NCBI RefSeq assembly: GCF_042663225.1
Contig: NZ_JBHTAA010000005.1
Location: 992,001-1,056,000 of the forward strand
Source of the DNA: Haloferax namakaokahaiae
GTDB lineage: Archaea > Halobacteriota > Halobacteria > Halobacteriales > Haloferacaceae
DNA: 64,000 nt
Direction: 5' to 3'
Shown: positions 8,687 to 16,888 of the stretch, one piece after another
Position numbering within the stretch: the stretch's first letter is position 1
Layout: every line of letters begins with the position of its first letter
Notes under the pieces: generated by a model
What the model was told of the DNA's origin: nothing
What the model saw: only the letters and a program-made list of their open reading frames with translations
Database searches by the model: none
Translations under genes and position numbers: made by a program

Positions 8687-9670
8687 CTACTCTCGGCCGC
8701 GGGGAATCCACGCGTCGCAGGCTTCCATGTCCTGCATCATCTCGTCGTGGGCAGAGCAGTACGGTTGCAGGCCGCTGGAGGTCCGCACGTACTCGAAGTA
8801 GGTGCAGTTGCCGCAGTAGCGGTCTCCGACTTCCTCGGATTGTTCTTCTGCCTGCACGCGGCGACTCTGTCCCTGCTGGTGGCTCGTCTGCTGCGGGCCG
8901 TTCTGGGACGGTTGATTTCGCTGAACCGGGCGTGTCGAGGGCGACGACCCGATTTTATCGACCGACTGGGCCTGTTCGGGAGTCGCCGACGCCTGTTGCT
9001 GGTCGTCGAGCGGCGAGGTGATTCGCTCGGCTTCGACGCCGCCGTCGGCCGCGTTCGCCGTCGGCTTGTTGGTCTGCGTCTCGACTTCGCCGTCGGGCGT
9101 GCCGCCGAGGAAGCCGATGCCGCCGAGACCGCCGCGAACCGTCTTTTCGACTTCGACGACGCGCGTCTCGCCTTTCTTCGTGACCTGCACCGTCGCCGTG
9201 CCGCCGGGGTCGTTGCGCGTCTTGAAGTTGGCGACGCCGACGAACAGACACCAGAAGGTCGTGAGCGTGCCGAAGAAGTAGACGGCGACCGTCTCCAAGG
9301 TGAGGTCAGCAAGCCCGGCACCGCAGGTCGCACCCGACCACTGGCACGGGTAGGCGTGCGAGAACAGCGCGACGCCGAGGACGGCGACACTCGCTCCGAT
9401 AACCGCCGCGGCGCGGGTTCGCGCGCTCGCGGGGAGTACAGTAAACACTCCGAGGAACACCGCGGGAACGCCGATACCTCCGAGGATGCCCCCAAGCTCT
9501 CGTGCTTCACCGAGCGTGGCCCCGCCAGACGTGTAGAGGTCCGTCGTTGCGACCACGATGCCCGCGACGACGAGCAGTACCCCGGCGAGGAACACACCGA
9601 GTCCCAGGGACAGCCGTCGGAGACTCGGCCCACCGCGGCCACCGTGATACGCCTCCGAAAGACTGGTCAT
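8687..9670 (-). CDS. DUF7139 membrane protein, probable cell-division protein CdpA homologue
   Basis: 327 residues. Four hydrophobic segments lie at about 21-43, 60-82, 87-107 and 122-150. A disordered Gln/Ser/Pro-rich linker follows, and the C-terminal domain has four cysteines (C286, C289, C305, C318) around YCGNCTYF and CDAW, a possible metal site. I match it from memory to the DUF7139 protein of H. volcanii (HVO_0739, reported as CdpA, a membrane component of the FtsZ2 division ring); that identity is recall plus gene position, not computed. It is alone on this strand and converges on the polX operon with a one-base gap. Its promoter shares a motif with ftsZ1 and the smc operon. Confidence 0.68.
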   Translation of the reverse strand: MTSLSEAYHGGRGGPSLRRLSLGLGVFLAGVLLVVAGIVVATTDLYTSGGATLGEARELGGILGGIGVPAVFLGVFTVLPASARTRAAAVIGASVAVLGVALFSHAYPCQWSGATCGAGLADLTLETVAVYFFGTLTTFWCLFVGVANFKTRNDPGGTATVQVTKKGETRVVEVEKTVRGGLGGIGFLGGTPDGEVETQTNKPTANAADGGVEAERITSPLDDQQQASATPEQAQSVDKIGSSPSTRPVQRNQPSQNGPQQTSHQQGQSRRVQAEEQSEEVGDRYCGNCTYFEYVRTSSGLQPYCSAHDEMMQDMEACDAWIPRGRE

Positions 9671-9691
9671 AGCCCTGCCTACGAAACCGGA

Positions 9692-9715
9692 CCCTAAAAC
9701 GATGCGTCAGACATT
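9692..9715 (-). promoter_or_regulatory. Promoter of the DUF7139/CdpA-like gene with a shared CGTCAGACA motif
   Basis: On the minus strand a TATA box GTTTTAGGG (9692-9700) is centred 27 bases upstream of the ATG. Immediately upstream of it, at 9703-9715, the plus-strand sequence is TGCGTCAGACATT. The same 13 bases occur at 53328-53340 before the DUF7518-smc operon, and CGTCAGACAT recurs at 26064 before ftsZ1. The second arm here (TGTCCGAAT) matches the ftsZ1 palindrome at 6 of 9 positions with the same 2-base spacer. Confidence 0.55.
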
Positions 9716-9818
9716 TGTCCGAATACAAACACATTTTGCCGCAGATTCGGCCAGTCGCGTCCGTATTCGATGCGAATCTCGAAGGGATTATCATGCGCGG
9801 TAGCCAACCCCCGCCCAT

Positions 9819-10100
9819 ATGGCTGACGAGGAAGCAGACGAGGCACCCGCTGTTGAGCTTGGAGAGGGCGAGTCCGTCGAGGGCGCACCCCTCGCACGCG
9901 TCGCCTCTCGACTCACCTGGCCCCAAGAGACGAGTAGCATCCTGAACAAGGAAGGCGACGCCGTCGTTCGGACGCCCGCCGGCCCGCAGACGCTCGAAGA
10001 CCTGCTCGAACAGGTTGACGAGACCTACTTCGATACCCGCCAGACGTTCGTCAACGACGTGCTGGACGTTATCGGACGCGAGCCGGTCCAGACGGAATAA
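9819..10100 (+). CDS. DUF5789 family protein
   Basis: 93 acidic residues; a short unstructured start is followed by a conserved block LTWPQETSSILNKEGDAVVR and a helical tail. I match it to the haloarchaeal DUF5789 family, function unknown. A TATA-like GGATTATC lies about 31 bases upstream of the ATG. The next gene (CPBP protein) begins 2 bases after its stop, so the two are probably co-transcribed. Confidence 0.72.
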   Translation: MADEEADEAPAVELGEGESVEGAPLARVASRLTWPQETSSILNKEGDAVVRTPAGPQTLEDLLEQVDETYFDTRQTFVNDVLDVIGREPVQTE

Positions 10101-10102
10101 CG

Positions 10103-10774
10103 GTGCTCCGCCGCCGGCTCTCCGACCTCCCGTGGCTCCATCGCGCCCTGCTCGTCGGGGGAATCGTCGGTGCCGCGTGGAGTCTCTGGCCGATTCCCGG
10201 CGGCAGTCTCACCTACCGTGCGGTCCACGACGCACTACTCTTCATCCTCATCCCCGGAGCGCTCGCCGTCTCTCACGGCCGCAACCTCGGCTGGAACGTT
10301 GACCGCGCCGCGCTCCGAAACACCCTGCTTCTCGCGCTGTTCGTCCTTCCGTTCTACCTCGTCGGGTCGTCGCTCCCCTCCGTTCGGTCGTACTACCCGA
10401 TGTGGCACACCTCGACGGACCTCGTCGAGTTTCTCCCGCACGCCGCCCAGCAACTGCTGGTCGTCGTCGCGGCCGAGACGTACTATCGAGGGTTGCTGTG
10501 CGTCGGTATCCGCGATATCGGCCGGAAGAGCGCGCTCATCAGCCCGGTTCTCTACGCCTTCCACCACTTCGGCAAACCGCCAATCGAGGTCGTCCTCTCG
10601 GCCCCGACGGACGTGCTGTTCGGACTGGTCGATTACGAGAGCAACTCGATTCTCCCCTCCATCGTCGCCCACGGGTTCGGCTTGATTCTCCTCGATTGGT
10701 TGGTGCTCCACCCGCCGCTGTTCCCCCCGGACGACGTCGTCGCCGCGTTGCAGTGGCTTCCGATTCCGATATGA
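10103..10774 (+). CDS. CPBP family membrane protein (CAAX protease-like), catalytic motif altered
   Basis: 223 residues with about six to seven membrane segments. The ABI/CPBP (type II CAAX prenyl protease) motifs can be located: motif 1 as AETYYRG at 124-130, motif 2 as FHHFGKP with H154/H155, and motif 3 around AHGFGL with H190. The usual motif 1 is EExxxR; here the first glutamate is alanine (A124) while E125 and R129 remain, so proteolytic activity is uncertain. The GTG start at 10103 lies 2 bases after the upstream stop, and the gene overlaps the GrpB gene by 4 bases (ATGA). Confidence 0.75.
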   Translation: MLRRRLSDLPWLHRALLVGGIVGAAWSLWPIPGGSLTYRAVHDALLFILIPGALAVSHGRNLGWNVDRAALRNTLLLALFVLPFYLVGSSLPSVRSYYPMWHTSTDLVEFLPHAAQQLLVVVAAETYYRGLLCVGIRDIGRKSALISPVLYAFHHFGKPPIEVVLSAPTDVLFGLVDYESNSILPSIVAHGFGLILLDWLVLHPPLFPPDDVVAALQWLPIPI

Positions 10775-11379
10775 GCGACGAGTGGGACGACGAGTCGTTC
10801 AGCGAACCGGCCGACGAATCGGCCGGCAGACCGACTGACGAACCCGCGCTCGGACTCGCTCGCGGAACGGTCGAACTCGTCTCGTACGACCCGCGTTGGC
10901 GCGACGCGTACGACCGAGAAGTGGCCCGACTCGACCCACGAATCGACGAGTACGTCCTCGGCTTCGAACACGTCGGCAGTACGTCGATTCCGGGTCTCGC
11001 CGCCAAGCCGATTCTCGATATACTGGCGCTCGTCTCGGACCTCGGCGAGACGGACGCACTCGCCCGCGAACTCGAAGAACTGGGCTACGAAGAGCGACCG
11101 AACGACGAGGTACCGGACCGACGGTTCTTCGCTCGCGGTCCCGAGTCGCGCCGGACACACTACCTGAGTGTGACCGAACGCGGGAGCGAGTGCCACCGCG
11201 ACCAGGTCGCGTTTCGAGACGCACTGCGCGCCGATTCGGACCGACGAGACGAGTACGAATCACTCAAGCGTGCCCTCGAATCGTCGCATCGAGAGAATCG
11301 GAGCGCCTACACGAGCGCGAAGTCGTCGTTCGTCCAGTCGGTCATCGACGGGGCGAGCGACGACTTCGACCCGCCGTGA
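10771..11379 (+). CDS. GrpB family protein (UPF0157, nucleotidyltransferase fold)
   Basis: 202 residues. After a 25-residue acidic leader the GrpB/UPF0157 domain is recognisable from VSYDPRWRDAYDREVARL, EHVGSTSIPGLAAKPILDI and the late HRENRSAYTSAKS helix. GrpB proteins have a nucleotidyltransferase-like fold; the GSTSIPG loop and the Asp of KPILDI occupy the expected active-site positions. Substrate unknown. Last gene of a tight run with DUF5789 and the CPBP protein. Confidence 0.82.
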   Translation: MSDEWDDESFSEPADESAGRPTDEPALGLARGTVELVSYDPRWRDAYDREVARLDPRIDEYVLGFEHVGSTSIPGLAAKPILDILALVSDLGETDALARELEELGYEERPNDEVPDRRFFARGPESRRTHYLSVTERGSECHRDQVAFRDALRADSDRRDEYESLKRALESSHRENRSAYTSAKSSFVQSVIDGASDDFDPP

Positions 11380-11436
11380 TTGTGTACACTCTGCACACTA
11401 CCATACCTTTTGGTCGCTCCGGGTTCAATGGTCGCT

Positions 11437-11892
11437 ATGGCACTTCCAATCGACCCCGCTGCTATCGCCCCGGAAGACATCGGTGAAGAGCGCGCCGTGC
11501 TCGAAATGAACCACGAAGACGCCATCGAACACGTCCGCGAGGCGTTCACGGACGCCGGGTTCGGCGTCGCAACTGAGTTCTCGCCCTCCGAGATGCTCAA
11601 CGAGAAAATCGATGCCGACCGCGACCCGTACTACGTCCTCGGCGCGTGCAACCCGACGATGGCCGACCGCGCTCTCGACGCGACGAACAAGAAGATGGGC
11701 GGGCTGTTCCCCTGCAACGTCGTCGTCTGGGAAGAAGAGCCGGGAAGGCAGGTCGTCTACCACGTGAGCATCATGCGCGTCGCTCGCCTCGTCGGGATGG
11801 CCCCCGACGACGACACGATGGCCGACATCATCGCCGATACGGGCGAACTCGTCGAGAAGGCGTTCGCCAACCTCGACGCCGTCGAAGCCTGA
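11437..11892 (+). CDS. DUF302 domain protein
   Basis: 151 residues matching DUF302: the region EHVREAFTDAGFGVATEFSP, then YYVLGACNPTMADRAL, and a strand pair PCNVVVWEE ... VVYHVSIM. DUF302 proteins are small soluble alpha/beta proteins of unclear function, sometimes linked to redox or metal stress. Two starts are close together, ATG 11428 (MVAMALP) and ATG 11437 (MALP); I prefer the second. A TATA-like CATACCTTTT lies upstream, and an 8-bp palindrome GTGTACAC at 11382-11389 is just ahead of it. Confidence 0.8.
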   Translation: MALPIDPAAIAPEDIGEERAVLEMNHEDAIEHVREAFTDAGFGVATEFSPSEMLNEKIDADRDPYYVLGACNPTMADRALDATNKKMGGLFPCNVVVWEEEPGRQVVYHVSIMRVARLVGMAPDDDTMADIIADTGELVEKAFANLDAVEA

Positions 11893-11916
11893 GCGGGAGC
11901 GTACGCAGAATCGACC

Positions 11917-12081
11917 TTATTCTTCCAGCGCGTCCGCGATGCGTCCGATATCGCCGCGAATCTTGTAGAGCAGATAGAGTCCTGCGACTGCGGCGGCGAC
12001 GGGGAGCAAGAAGCCGATGCCGTAGAGGAGGAAGATGATGAGCAGTTCGGGACCGCCGGGAACCATCTGGAGGGGAACCAT
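11917..12081 (-). CDS. Small membrane protein, 54 residues
   Basis: The frame encodes one or two hydrophobic segments (residues 13-38) followed by a short charged tail KIRGDIGRIADALEE. Start MVPLQMVPGG at 12081. It is too short for a family match, but the frame is cleanly bounded, the tail is helix-like, and it sits in a gap between two better supported genes. Probably a small haloarchaeal membrane protein of unknown role. Confidence 0.6.
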   Translation of the reverse strand: MVPLQMVPGGPELLIIFLLYGIGFLLPVAAAVAGLYLLYKIRGDIGRIADALEE

Positions 12082-12142
12082 AGTCGAAACAGGTTGGTCA
12101 GATAGCAAAAAGATTCGGCAACAGTGAGAACGAGTGACCGGA

Positions 12143-12808
12143 CTACTCCCGCCGAAGCGCAACCAGCGCCATGGCAAGAACTGCGACCAGCGCAGTGGCG
12201 GGCCCGAATCCGGGTGCCATCGAGAACGTCGGTTTCTCACTGCGGGCGTAGATGCGGTTGTCGTTGAACGCTTCCGACCCGCTCTCGTGCCACTCGGCGG
12301 TGTTGCCATCGACCACGTCGGCGTTCGAATCGGTGATTTCGCCGGGCATCGTCAGATAGTAATCGACGGACATGCCGCTGGTAATCGACTGCGACAACTC
12401 GGACTCTGTCTCCGCCGCCGCCGCCTCATCGACGAAGTTCAGGTCCTCGTAGACGAGTTCGCCGTCCTCGGTGGTGACGCTGATACCGCTGTCTTCACCG
12501 GGGACGAAATCGACCCGCGTGAGCGTCATCGTCACCGTATCGCCGTTGTACTCTTCGCTGTACTCGATTTGCTCGCGTTCGGTCTCGTTGAAGTCGCTCA
12601 GAATCTGGTCTTCGACGCTCTCGTACCCCTCTTCCTCGGCGGCCTCTTCGAGGTATCCGTAGGCCGTCCGAGAGGTGTTGATTTGATACGTGAGTTCGGA
12701 GACGCTGCCATCGGCGTTGACCGTGGAGTGGACCGACACCTGTGCACAGCCAGCCAGAAGGAGCAAGAGTGCGAGACCCGCGACGGCTGCCGTCTTTCGT
12801 TGGACCAT
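12143..12808 (-). CDS. Lipoprotein with C-terminal PGF-like membrane anchor
   Basis: 221 residues. The N-terminus MVQRK plus hydrophobic run ends in a lipobox LAGC with C21. The middle is an acidic beta-rich domain of about 170 residues. The C-terminus has SMAPGFGPATAL at about 196-207, a hydrophobic helix, and a final LRRE, which resembles the PGF-CTERM signal that archaeosortase A processes in haloarchaea. Having a lipobox and a PGF-like tail in one protein would anchor both ends at the outer membrane face. Function of the domain unknown; no operon partner. Confidence 0.72.
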   Translation of the reverse strand: MVQRKTAAVAGLALLLLLAGCAQVSVHSTVNADGSVSELTYQINTSRTAYGYLEEAAEEEGYESVEDQILSDFNETEREQIEYSEEYNGDTVTMTLTRVDFVPGEDSGISVTTEDGELVYEDLNFVDEAAAAETESELSQSITSGMSVDYYLTMPGEITDSNADVVDGNTAEWHESGSEAFNDNRIYARSEKPTFSMAPGFGPATALVAVLAMALVALRRE

Positions 12809-12871
12809 TTGCGTGACTATCCAGCCAACGGCTCTAATAGCTACTTGCCGTGAACGTCTCGAAAAATAGAC

Positions 12872-14134
12872 TCACTCGAAGTCGAAGATGTTCGTCTGTA
12901 ATCCGGCGGCCATCGTGGACTTCCGTCGGAGGTCGGCCAGCGAGACGGGCAGGTAGTTCACCACGTCCCGCACTGCGTCGCCGAACGTCTCTGCCGTCGC
13001 GTGGTCGCCCTCGAAGGCGTGGCGAATCGACTCACGAATCTGCCAGACGCCGACGGGACCCCAGTACTCGTCCGAGACGTGGCGGAGGACGAGCGCCTTG
13101 GCCTGTTTGCCACGGTCTTGCAGGTGTTCGAGGACGCCGAGTCGGGAGGCGTGATACGCACCTGCCGTCTCGTTCACGTAGCCGGAGCGACCCTCGTAGC
13201 CTTCCGAGTCGGCCGCGAGGTACATCCCCGCCTGCGGGTCGGGATTCCAGACGCTTCCGGGGGCTTTCATCTCGACCAACTCGAACTCCCAGCGACCGGG
13301 GGCGAGGATGACCCAGAAGGCGTTGCCGATGAACTCGTTGCGGTAGACTTCCACCGAGTCGATGGTGTCGCTGTGTTTGACTGTCCCTCTGAGGTACTTG
13401 CCGAGGGTGTCGTCCACGGCCGTAATCGACCATCTCGTGGGGACGAGTCGGCGCTGTTGGGTCTGGCCCAGCGCGCCCGCCGAGAGGATGGTGTTGATGT
13501 CGTACACGTCGAACCCGCGGCGATAGAGGTAGGTCATCGCCCCCTGCGCGTTCCAGTCGTCGTCTTCGAGCGTCTTCTGGACGAGTTTCGGGACGTGCGG
13601 GTTCTCGGCGAGGTCGGCGGAGGTCGCTCGGGCGCGCGGACCGACCGGCGTCGCCACGTCGTCCGACGTCGCGTCGAAGTCCAGATTCGGCGTGCCGTCG
13701 AGACCGATTTCGACAGTGACGGGTCTGTCGCTGATGGCGACTTCGCGCTGGGTGCCGAGAAAGCCGTCCCACGAGTCGGCGACGTTGGTCACTTTCGTAC
13801 TCTGATTCGAGTTGAGAAGCGAGGTGCGGCGCTCGAACACGTCCGAGATGCTCACGCCCTCGGTGTACCATCCGGCGCTCGTCTCGAAGCTCCCGGCGTC
13901 TTCGTCGTGGCCGACGGGCGAGAGGATGCCCGTCGAGACGCGCGGGTAGTTCGAGCGCCCGACGAAAATCGAGGGTGAAACGCCGCCGTAGAGCGAGTCA
14001 CCTTGGACCGTCTCCTCGAACCGGTCCTGGAAGGTTTCGAGGTGGTCGAGGATGCCGTAGGACTTCTCTTGGGCGAGGCGGCGGCGCTCTGCGCGCTCGT
14101 CTCGCTCGATGTCCATGTACTCGTCGAGCTTCAC
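12872..14134 (-). CDS. nreA: DNA repair protein NreA with C-terminal PCNA-interaction motif
   Basis: 420 residues of the archaeal Nre family (DUF650/DUF651 domains). Recognisable blocks include PSIFVGRSNYPRVSTGIL near residues 53-70 and VGVWQIRESIRHAFEG near the C-terminus. The protein ends QTNIFDFE, a PIP box that in H. volcanii NreA binds PCNA; NreA there acts with UvrABC in repair of mitomycin C damage. No N-terminal zinc finger is seen, as in the Haloferax protein. The start is GTG at 14134 (MKLDEY); ATG at 14116 would drop six residues. It lies just downstream of a TFB gene on the same strand, 60 bases apart. Confidence 0.9.
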   Translation of the reverse strand: MKLDEYMDIERDERAERRRLAQEKSYGILDHLETFQDRFEETVQGDSLYGGVSPSIFVGRSNYPRVSTGILSPVGHDEDAGSFETSAGWYTEGVSISDVFERRTSLLNSNQSTKVTNVADSWDGFLGTQREVAISDRPVTVEIGLDGTPNLDFDATSDDVATPVGPRARATSADLAENPHVPKLVQKTLEDDDWNAQGAMTYLYRRGFDVYDINTILSAGALGQTQQRRLVPTRWSITAVDDTLGKYLRGTVKHSDTIDSVEVYRNEFIGNAFWVILAPGRWEFELVEMKAPGSVWNPDPQAGMYLAADSEGYEGRSGYVNETAGAYHASRLGVLEHLQDRGKQAKALVLRHVSDEYWGPVGVWQIRESIRHAFEGDHATAETFGDAVRDVVNYLPVSLADLRRKSTMAAGLQTNIFDFE

Positions 14135-14194
14135 ACTCGGAGTCGGCGCTCAGGTACAATGAGTTCTGCGACTGAAGAGGGAAATCGAAGGACG

Positions 14195-15175
14195 TTAGCT
14201 GTGGATGCCCATCGCTTCGATCTGTTCTTGGTAGCGATTCCGGATGGTGACTTCGGTCACCTGTGCCACGTCCGCGACTTCCCGCTGGGTCTTCTTCTCG
14301 TTACAGAGGAGTGAGGCGGCGTAGATGGCCGCGGCAGCGTAGCCAGTCGGCGACTTACCCGAGAGCAGTCCCTTCTCGGCGGTCGTCTCGATAATCTCGT
14401 TGGCTTTGGACTGGACCTCTTTCGAGAGGTCGAGTTCGGACGAGAATCGAGGGACGTACTTCTTCGGGTCTACCGGCCGCATCTCCAGACTGAGTTCCTG
14501 AGAGATGTAGCGATACGTCCGCCCGATTTCCTTTCGCTCGACGCGTGAGACCTCCGCAATCTCTTCGAGCGAGCGCGGAATGCCCTCCTTCCGGCAGGCG
14601 GCGTAGAGCGTCGAGGTTGCGACGCCCTCGATAGAGCGCCCGCGAATCAGGTCTTCGCTGAGTGCGCGTCGGTACATGACCGAGGCGACTTCGCGGACCG
14701 AGCGCGGAACGCCGAGCGCCGACGCCATGCGGTCGATTTCGCTGAGCGCGAACTGGAGGTTGCGCTCGCCGGCGTCTTTCGTGCGAATCCGCTCTTGCCA
14801 CTTGCGCAGGCGATGCATCTGGGACCGCTTCTTCGAGGAAATCGACCGCCCGTAGGCGTCTTTGTCCTTCCAGTCGATGGTCGTCGTCAGCCCCTTGTCG
14901 TGCATCGTCTCCGTAATCGGCGCACCGACGCGCGACTTGGACTGGCGCTCGGAGTGGTTGAACGCGCGCCACTCCGGACCGCGGTCTATCTCTTCTTCTT
15001 CGATGACGATACCGGTCTCTTTGTGAATCAGTTCTCCGTCGCCCGTCCGGACGACTTCTTCGGGGTCGAGGTCGTCGAGGTCGATGTCGTCGTACCCCTC
15101 GTCGCTGTCTTCAGACTCGTCTCCCCACCGAGTCCGGTTGGACTCACGTTCCCGCTGGCGAGTAGGCCGTTTCAT
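14195..15175 (-). CDS. tfb: Transcription initiation factor TFB lacking the zinc-ribbon cysteines
   Basis: 326 residues. The B-reader/linker (GPEWRAFNHSERQ, TIDWKDKDAYGRSISSKKR) and two cyclin-fold repeats (about 125-215 and 220-315) are well conserved, including the C-terminal TEVTIRNRYQEQ recognition helix for BRE. The N-terminal zinc ribbon that normally has two CxxC pairs is replaced by EEVVRTGDGELIHKETGIV, with no cysteine at all. TFB recruits RNA polymerase through that ribbon, so this is an atypical member; haloarchaea carry several TFBs. The ATG at 15175 (MKRPTRQ) is preferred over an in-frame 15205. A TATA box CAATTTTTAAG is about 34 bases upstream. Confidence 0.92.
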   Translation of the reverse strand: MKRPTRQRERESNRTRWGDESEDSDEGYDDIDLDDLDPEEVVRTGDGELIHKETGIVIEEEEIDRGPEWRAFNHSERQSKSRVGAPITETMHDKGLTTTIDWKDKDAYGRSISSKKRSQMHRLRKWQERIRTKDAGERNLQFALSEIDRMASALGVPRSVREVASVMYRRALSEDLIRGRSIEGVATSTLYAACRKEGIPRSLEEIAEVSRVERKEIGRTYRYISQELSLEMRPVDPKKYVPRFSSELDLSKEVQSKANEIIETTAEKGLLSGKSPTGYAAAAIYAASLLCNEKKTQREVADVAQVTEVTIRNRYQEQIEAMGIHS

Positions 15176-15283
15176 CGCATTTATATATTGTCTGTTTACT
15201 GCCACTTAAAAATTGGGCCGGGGTGAGGCGGTCGCTGACGGGCGAACGAACGTGCTAAACCGTCCCCCCGGCGACATGGGAGT

Positions 15284-15877
15284 ATGCCGACCGTCGAGTG
15301 CGACCCCAACGAGGCCCGACGACGACTCGAAGAGGCGGGCGTCTCGGTGACGCCCGGAAACACCGAACACGAGCAGTGGCGCGCGACGAGAGACGGTGCG
15401 ACCGCCGTCGCCTACGACGACAAAGTGGTGGTCCAGGGGTCCCAACCGGCGAGTCTGTTGGGACTCATCCAACCCGGTGGCGGCCGCGCTCACGTCTACT
15501 TCGACGGGGCGAGTCGCGGCAACCCGGGTCCCGCCGCCGTCGGCTGGGCAATCGTCACGAGCAACGGCATCGTCGCCGAAGGCTCCCGACGACTCGGGAC
15601 GATGACCAACAACCAAGCCGAGTACGAAGCGCTCATCGCGGCGCTGACCGCGGCCGTCGAGTACGGCTACGACGAGGTGGACGTCCGCGGCGACTCCCAA
15701 CTCATCGTCAAACAGGTTCGCGGCGAGTGGAACACGAACAACCCCGAGTTGCGAGAGCGCCGCGTGAAAGCCCACGAACTCCTACAGAACTTCGACCGCT
15801 GGTCCCTGGAGCACGTTCCGCGAGAGATAAACGACCGCGCAGACTCACTGGCAAACGAGGCCCTCGACAATGCCTGA
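15284..15877 (+). CDS. rnhA: Ribonuclease HI
   Basis: 197 residues. An N-terminal region of about 65 residues precedes the RNase H fold, whose catalytic residues appear as the Asp of YFDGASRGNPGPA, the Glu of NNQAEYEAL, the Asp of RGDSQLIVKQ and the Asp of INDRADSLANEA. The enzyme removes RNA from RNA-DNA hybrids. The N-terminal extension is typical of halophilic archaeal RNase HI. It overlaps the next gene by 8 bases, and is divergent from the TFB gene. Confidence 0.93.
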   Translation: MPTVECDPNEARRRLEEAGVSVTPGNTEHEQWRATRDGATAVAYDDKVVVQGSQPASLLGLIQPGGGRAHVYFDGASRGNPGPAAVGWAIVTSNGIVAEGSRRLGTMTNNQAEYEALIAALTAAVEYGYDEVDVRGDSQLIVKQVRGEWNTNNPELRERRVKAHELLQNFDRWSLEHVPREINDRADSLANEALDNA

Positions 15878-16433
15878 GCCCGAACTCCCCGAGGATATCC
15901 AACAGCAAGCCGCACGACTGACCCGCCTCGCCCGCGACGCACTCGACTCGAACGAACGGGCGGCCTACCTCACCGACCGCGACGAGATACTCTCGGAGCA
16001 CGGTTTCGTCGCGCGTCACCGCGAAGACGACGACGTGCTCGTGCTCTACCCGGACGACTGGCTCGACGCGGACGGCAACGTCGATGTGACTCGCATCGAC
16101 GACACCGACCGCGGTATCGAGCGGCCGCTCTCCGGAACCGGCACCGAGAGCGCGTGGCACGAAATCGAGGCGCACAACGCCAGCCTCGTCGAATCGGTCG
16201 AAGCCGAACACGGCCCCGACCACGGGAAGAACGCCCGCGCCTTCGCCGACTTCCTCGGTAACCACTACGTCCGGAAGATAGAGACAGCCGGCGCTCCCGA
16301 AGTCCGTGAGTTTCTCGAAGAATATTATCCACGCAACGCGTGGCCGACCGAGGAACAACGGTCGATTGTGGGGGAATCACTCGAACTGTTGTTCGACGCC
16401 GCCGGCGTCGATGTTCCCGAACCAGCCCGGTGA
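15870..16433 (+). CDS. rnhA operon protein (DUF7108-like)
   Basis: 187 acidic, mainly helical residues, without a recognised catalytic motif. In other haloarchaea the gene after rnhA is annotated as an rnhA operon protein, and the size, start (MPEPELPEDI) and 8-base overlap fit. A conserved-looking helix pair HGPDHGKNARAFADFLGNHY and a terminal ESLELLFDAAGVDVPEP can be seen. Function unknown; probably translated together with RNase HI. Confidence 0.78.
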   Translation: MPEPELPEDIQQQAARLTRLARDALDSNERAAYLTDRDEILSEHGFVARHREDDDVLVLYPDDWLDADGNVDVTRIDDTDRGIERPLSGTGTESAWHEIEAHNASLVESVEAEHGPDHGKNARAFADFLGNHYVRKIETAGAPEVREFLEEYYPRNAWPTEEQRSIVGESLELLFDAAGVDVPEPAR

Positions 16434-16448
16434 AGTCAGTTCGATCCC

Positions 16449-16808
16449 TTACAGTTGTGCGTCGATGAGGTCCGAGACCATCTCGCCGCGCTCGGACTCG
16501 GTGACGAACTTCGAGAGCATCCAGTTGAATCGGTCGAGGACGGCCTGAAGACCGTCGTCGGTCAGTTCGTACTGGTTCGTACGCTTGTCGAGTTCGCTCT
16601 TTTCGACGAGACCCATCTCGACGAGGTCGTCGAGGTTGGGGTACAGGCGACCGTGATTGACTTCGGTGCCGTAGTAGGATTCGAGGTTGCGCTTGATAGC
16701 AAGCCCGTACATTGGTTCCTCGGCAAGGATGACGAGGATGTTCTGCTGGAATGCGGTGAGGTCCCGAGCCACACCAGATTCACTGCTAATTGTTTGTGCC
16801 TCTGACAT
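16449..16808 (-). CDS. rosR: PadR-family winged-helix regulator, RosR-like
   Basis: 119 residues with the PadR winged helix: LTAFQQNILVILAEEPMYGL, then a recognition region YYGTEVNHGRLYPNLDDL and wing KRTNQYELTDDG. A C-terminal helix (DRFNWMLSKFV) should mediate dimers. It corresponds from memory to RosR, the oxidative-stress regulator of Halobacterium and Haloferax, which also sits next to ppa; the exact orthology is not computed. A TATA box lies 26 bases upstream of the ATG. The 335-base gap to ppa is unusually long for this window and holds several regulatory-looking elements. Confidence 0.85.
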   Translation of the reverse strand: MSEAQTISSESGVARDLTAFQQNILVILAEEPMYGLAIKRNLESYYGTEVNHGRLYPNLDDLVEMGLVEKSELDKRTNQYELTDDGLQAVLDRFNWMLSKFVTESERGEMVSDLIDAQL

Positions 16809-16830
16809 AGTAGTGGAAATGTCACCTACC

Positions 16831-16839
16831 TATTTAACC
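16831..16839 (-). promoter_or_regulatory. TATA box of rosR
   Basis: On the minus strand GGTTAAATA, centred 26-27 bases ahead of the rosR ATG (16808), consistent with a leaderless transcript. Confidence 0.6.
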
Positions 16840-16888
16840 TTTGTCAACGCGCAGTCGGTTTCACGACTAGTAATTCACCGTTAAGTGA

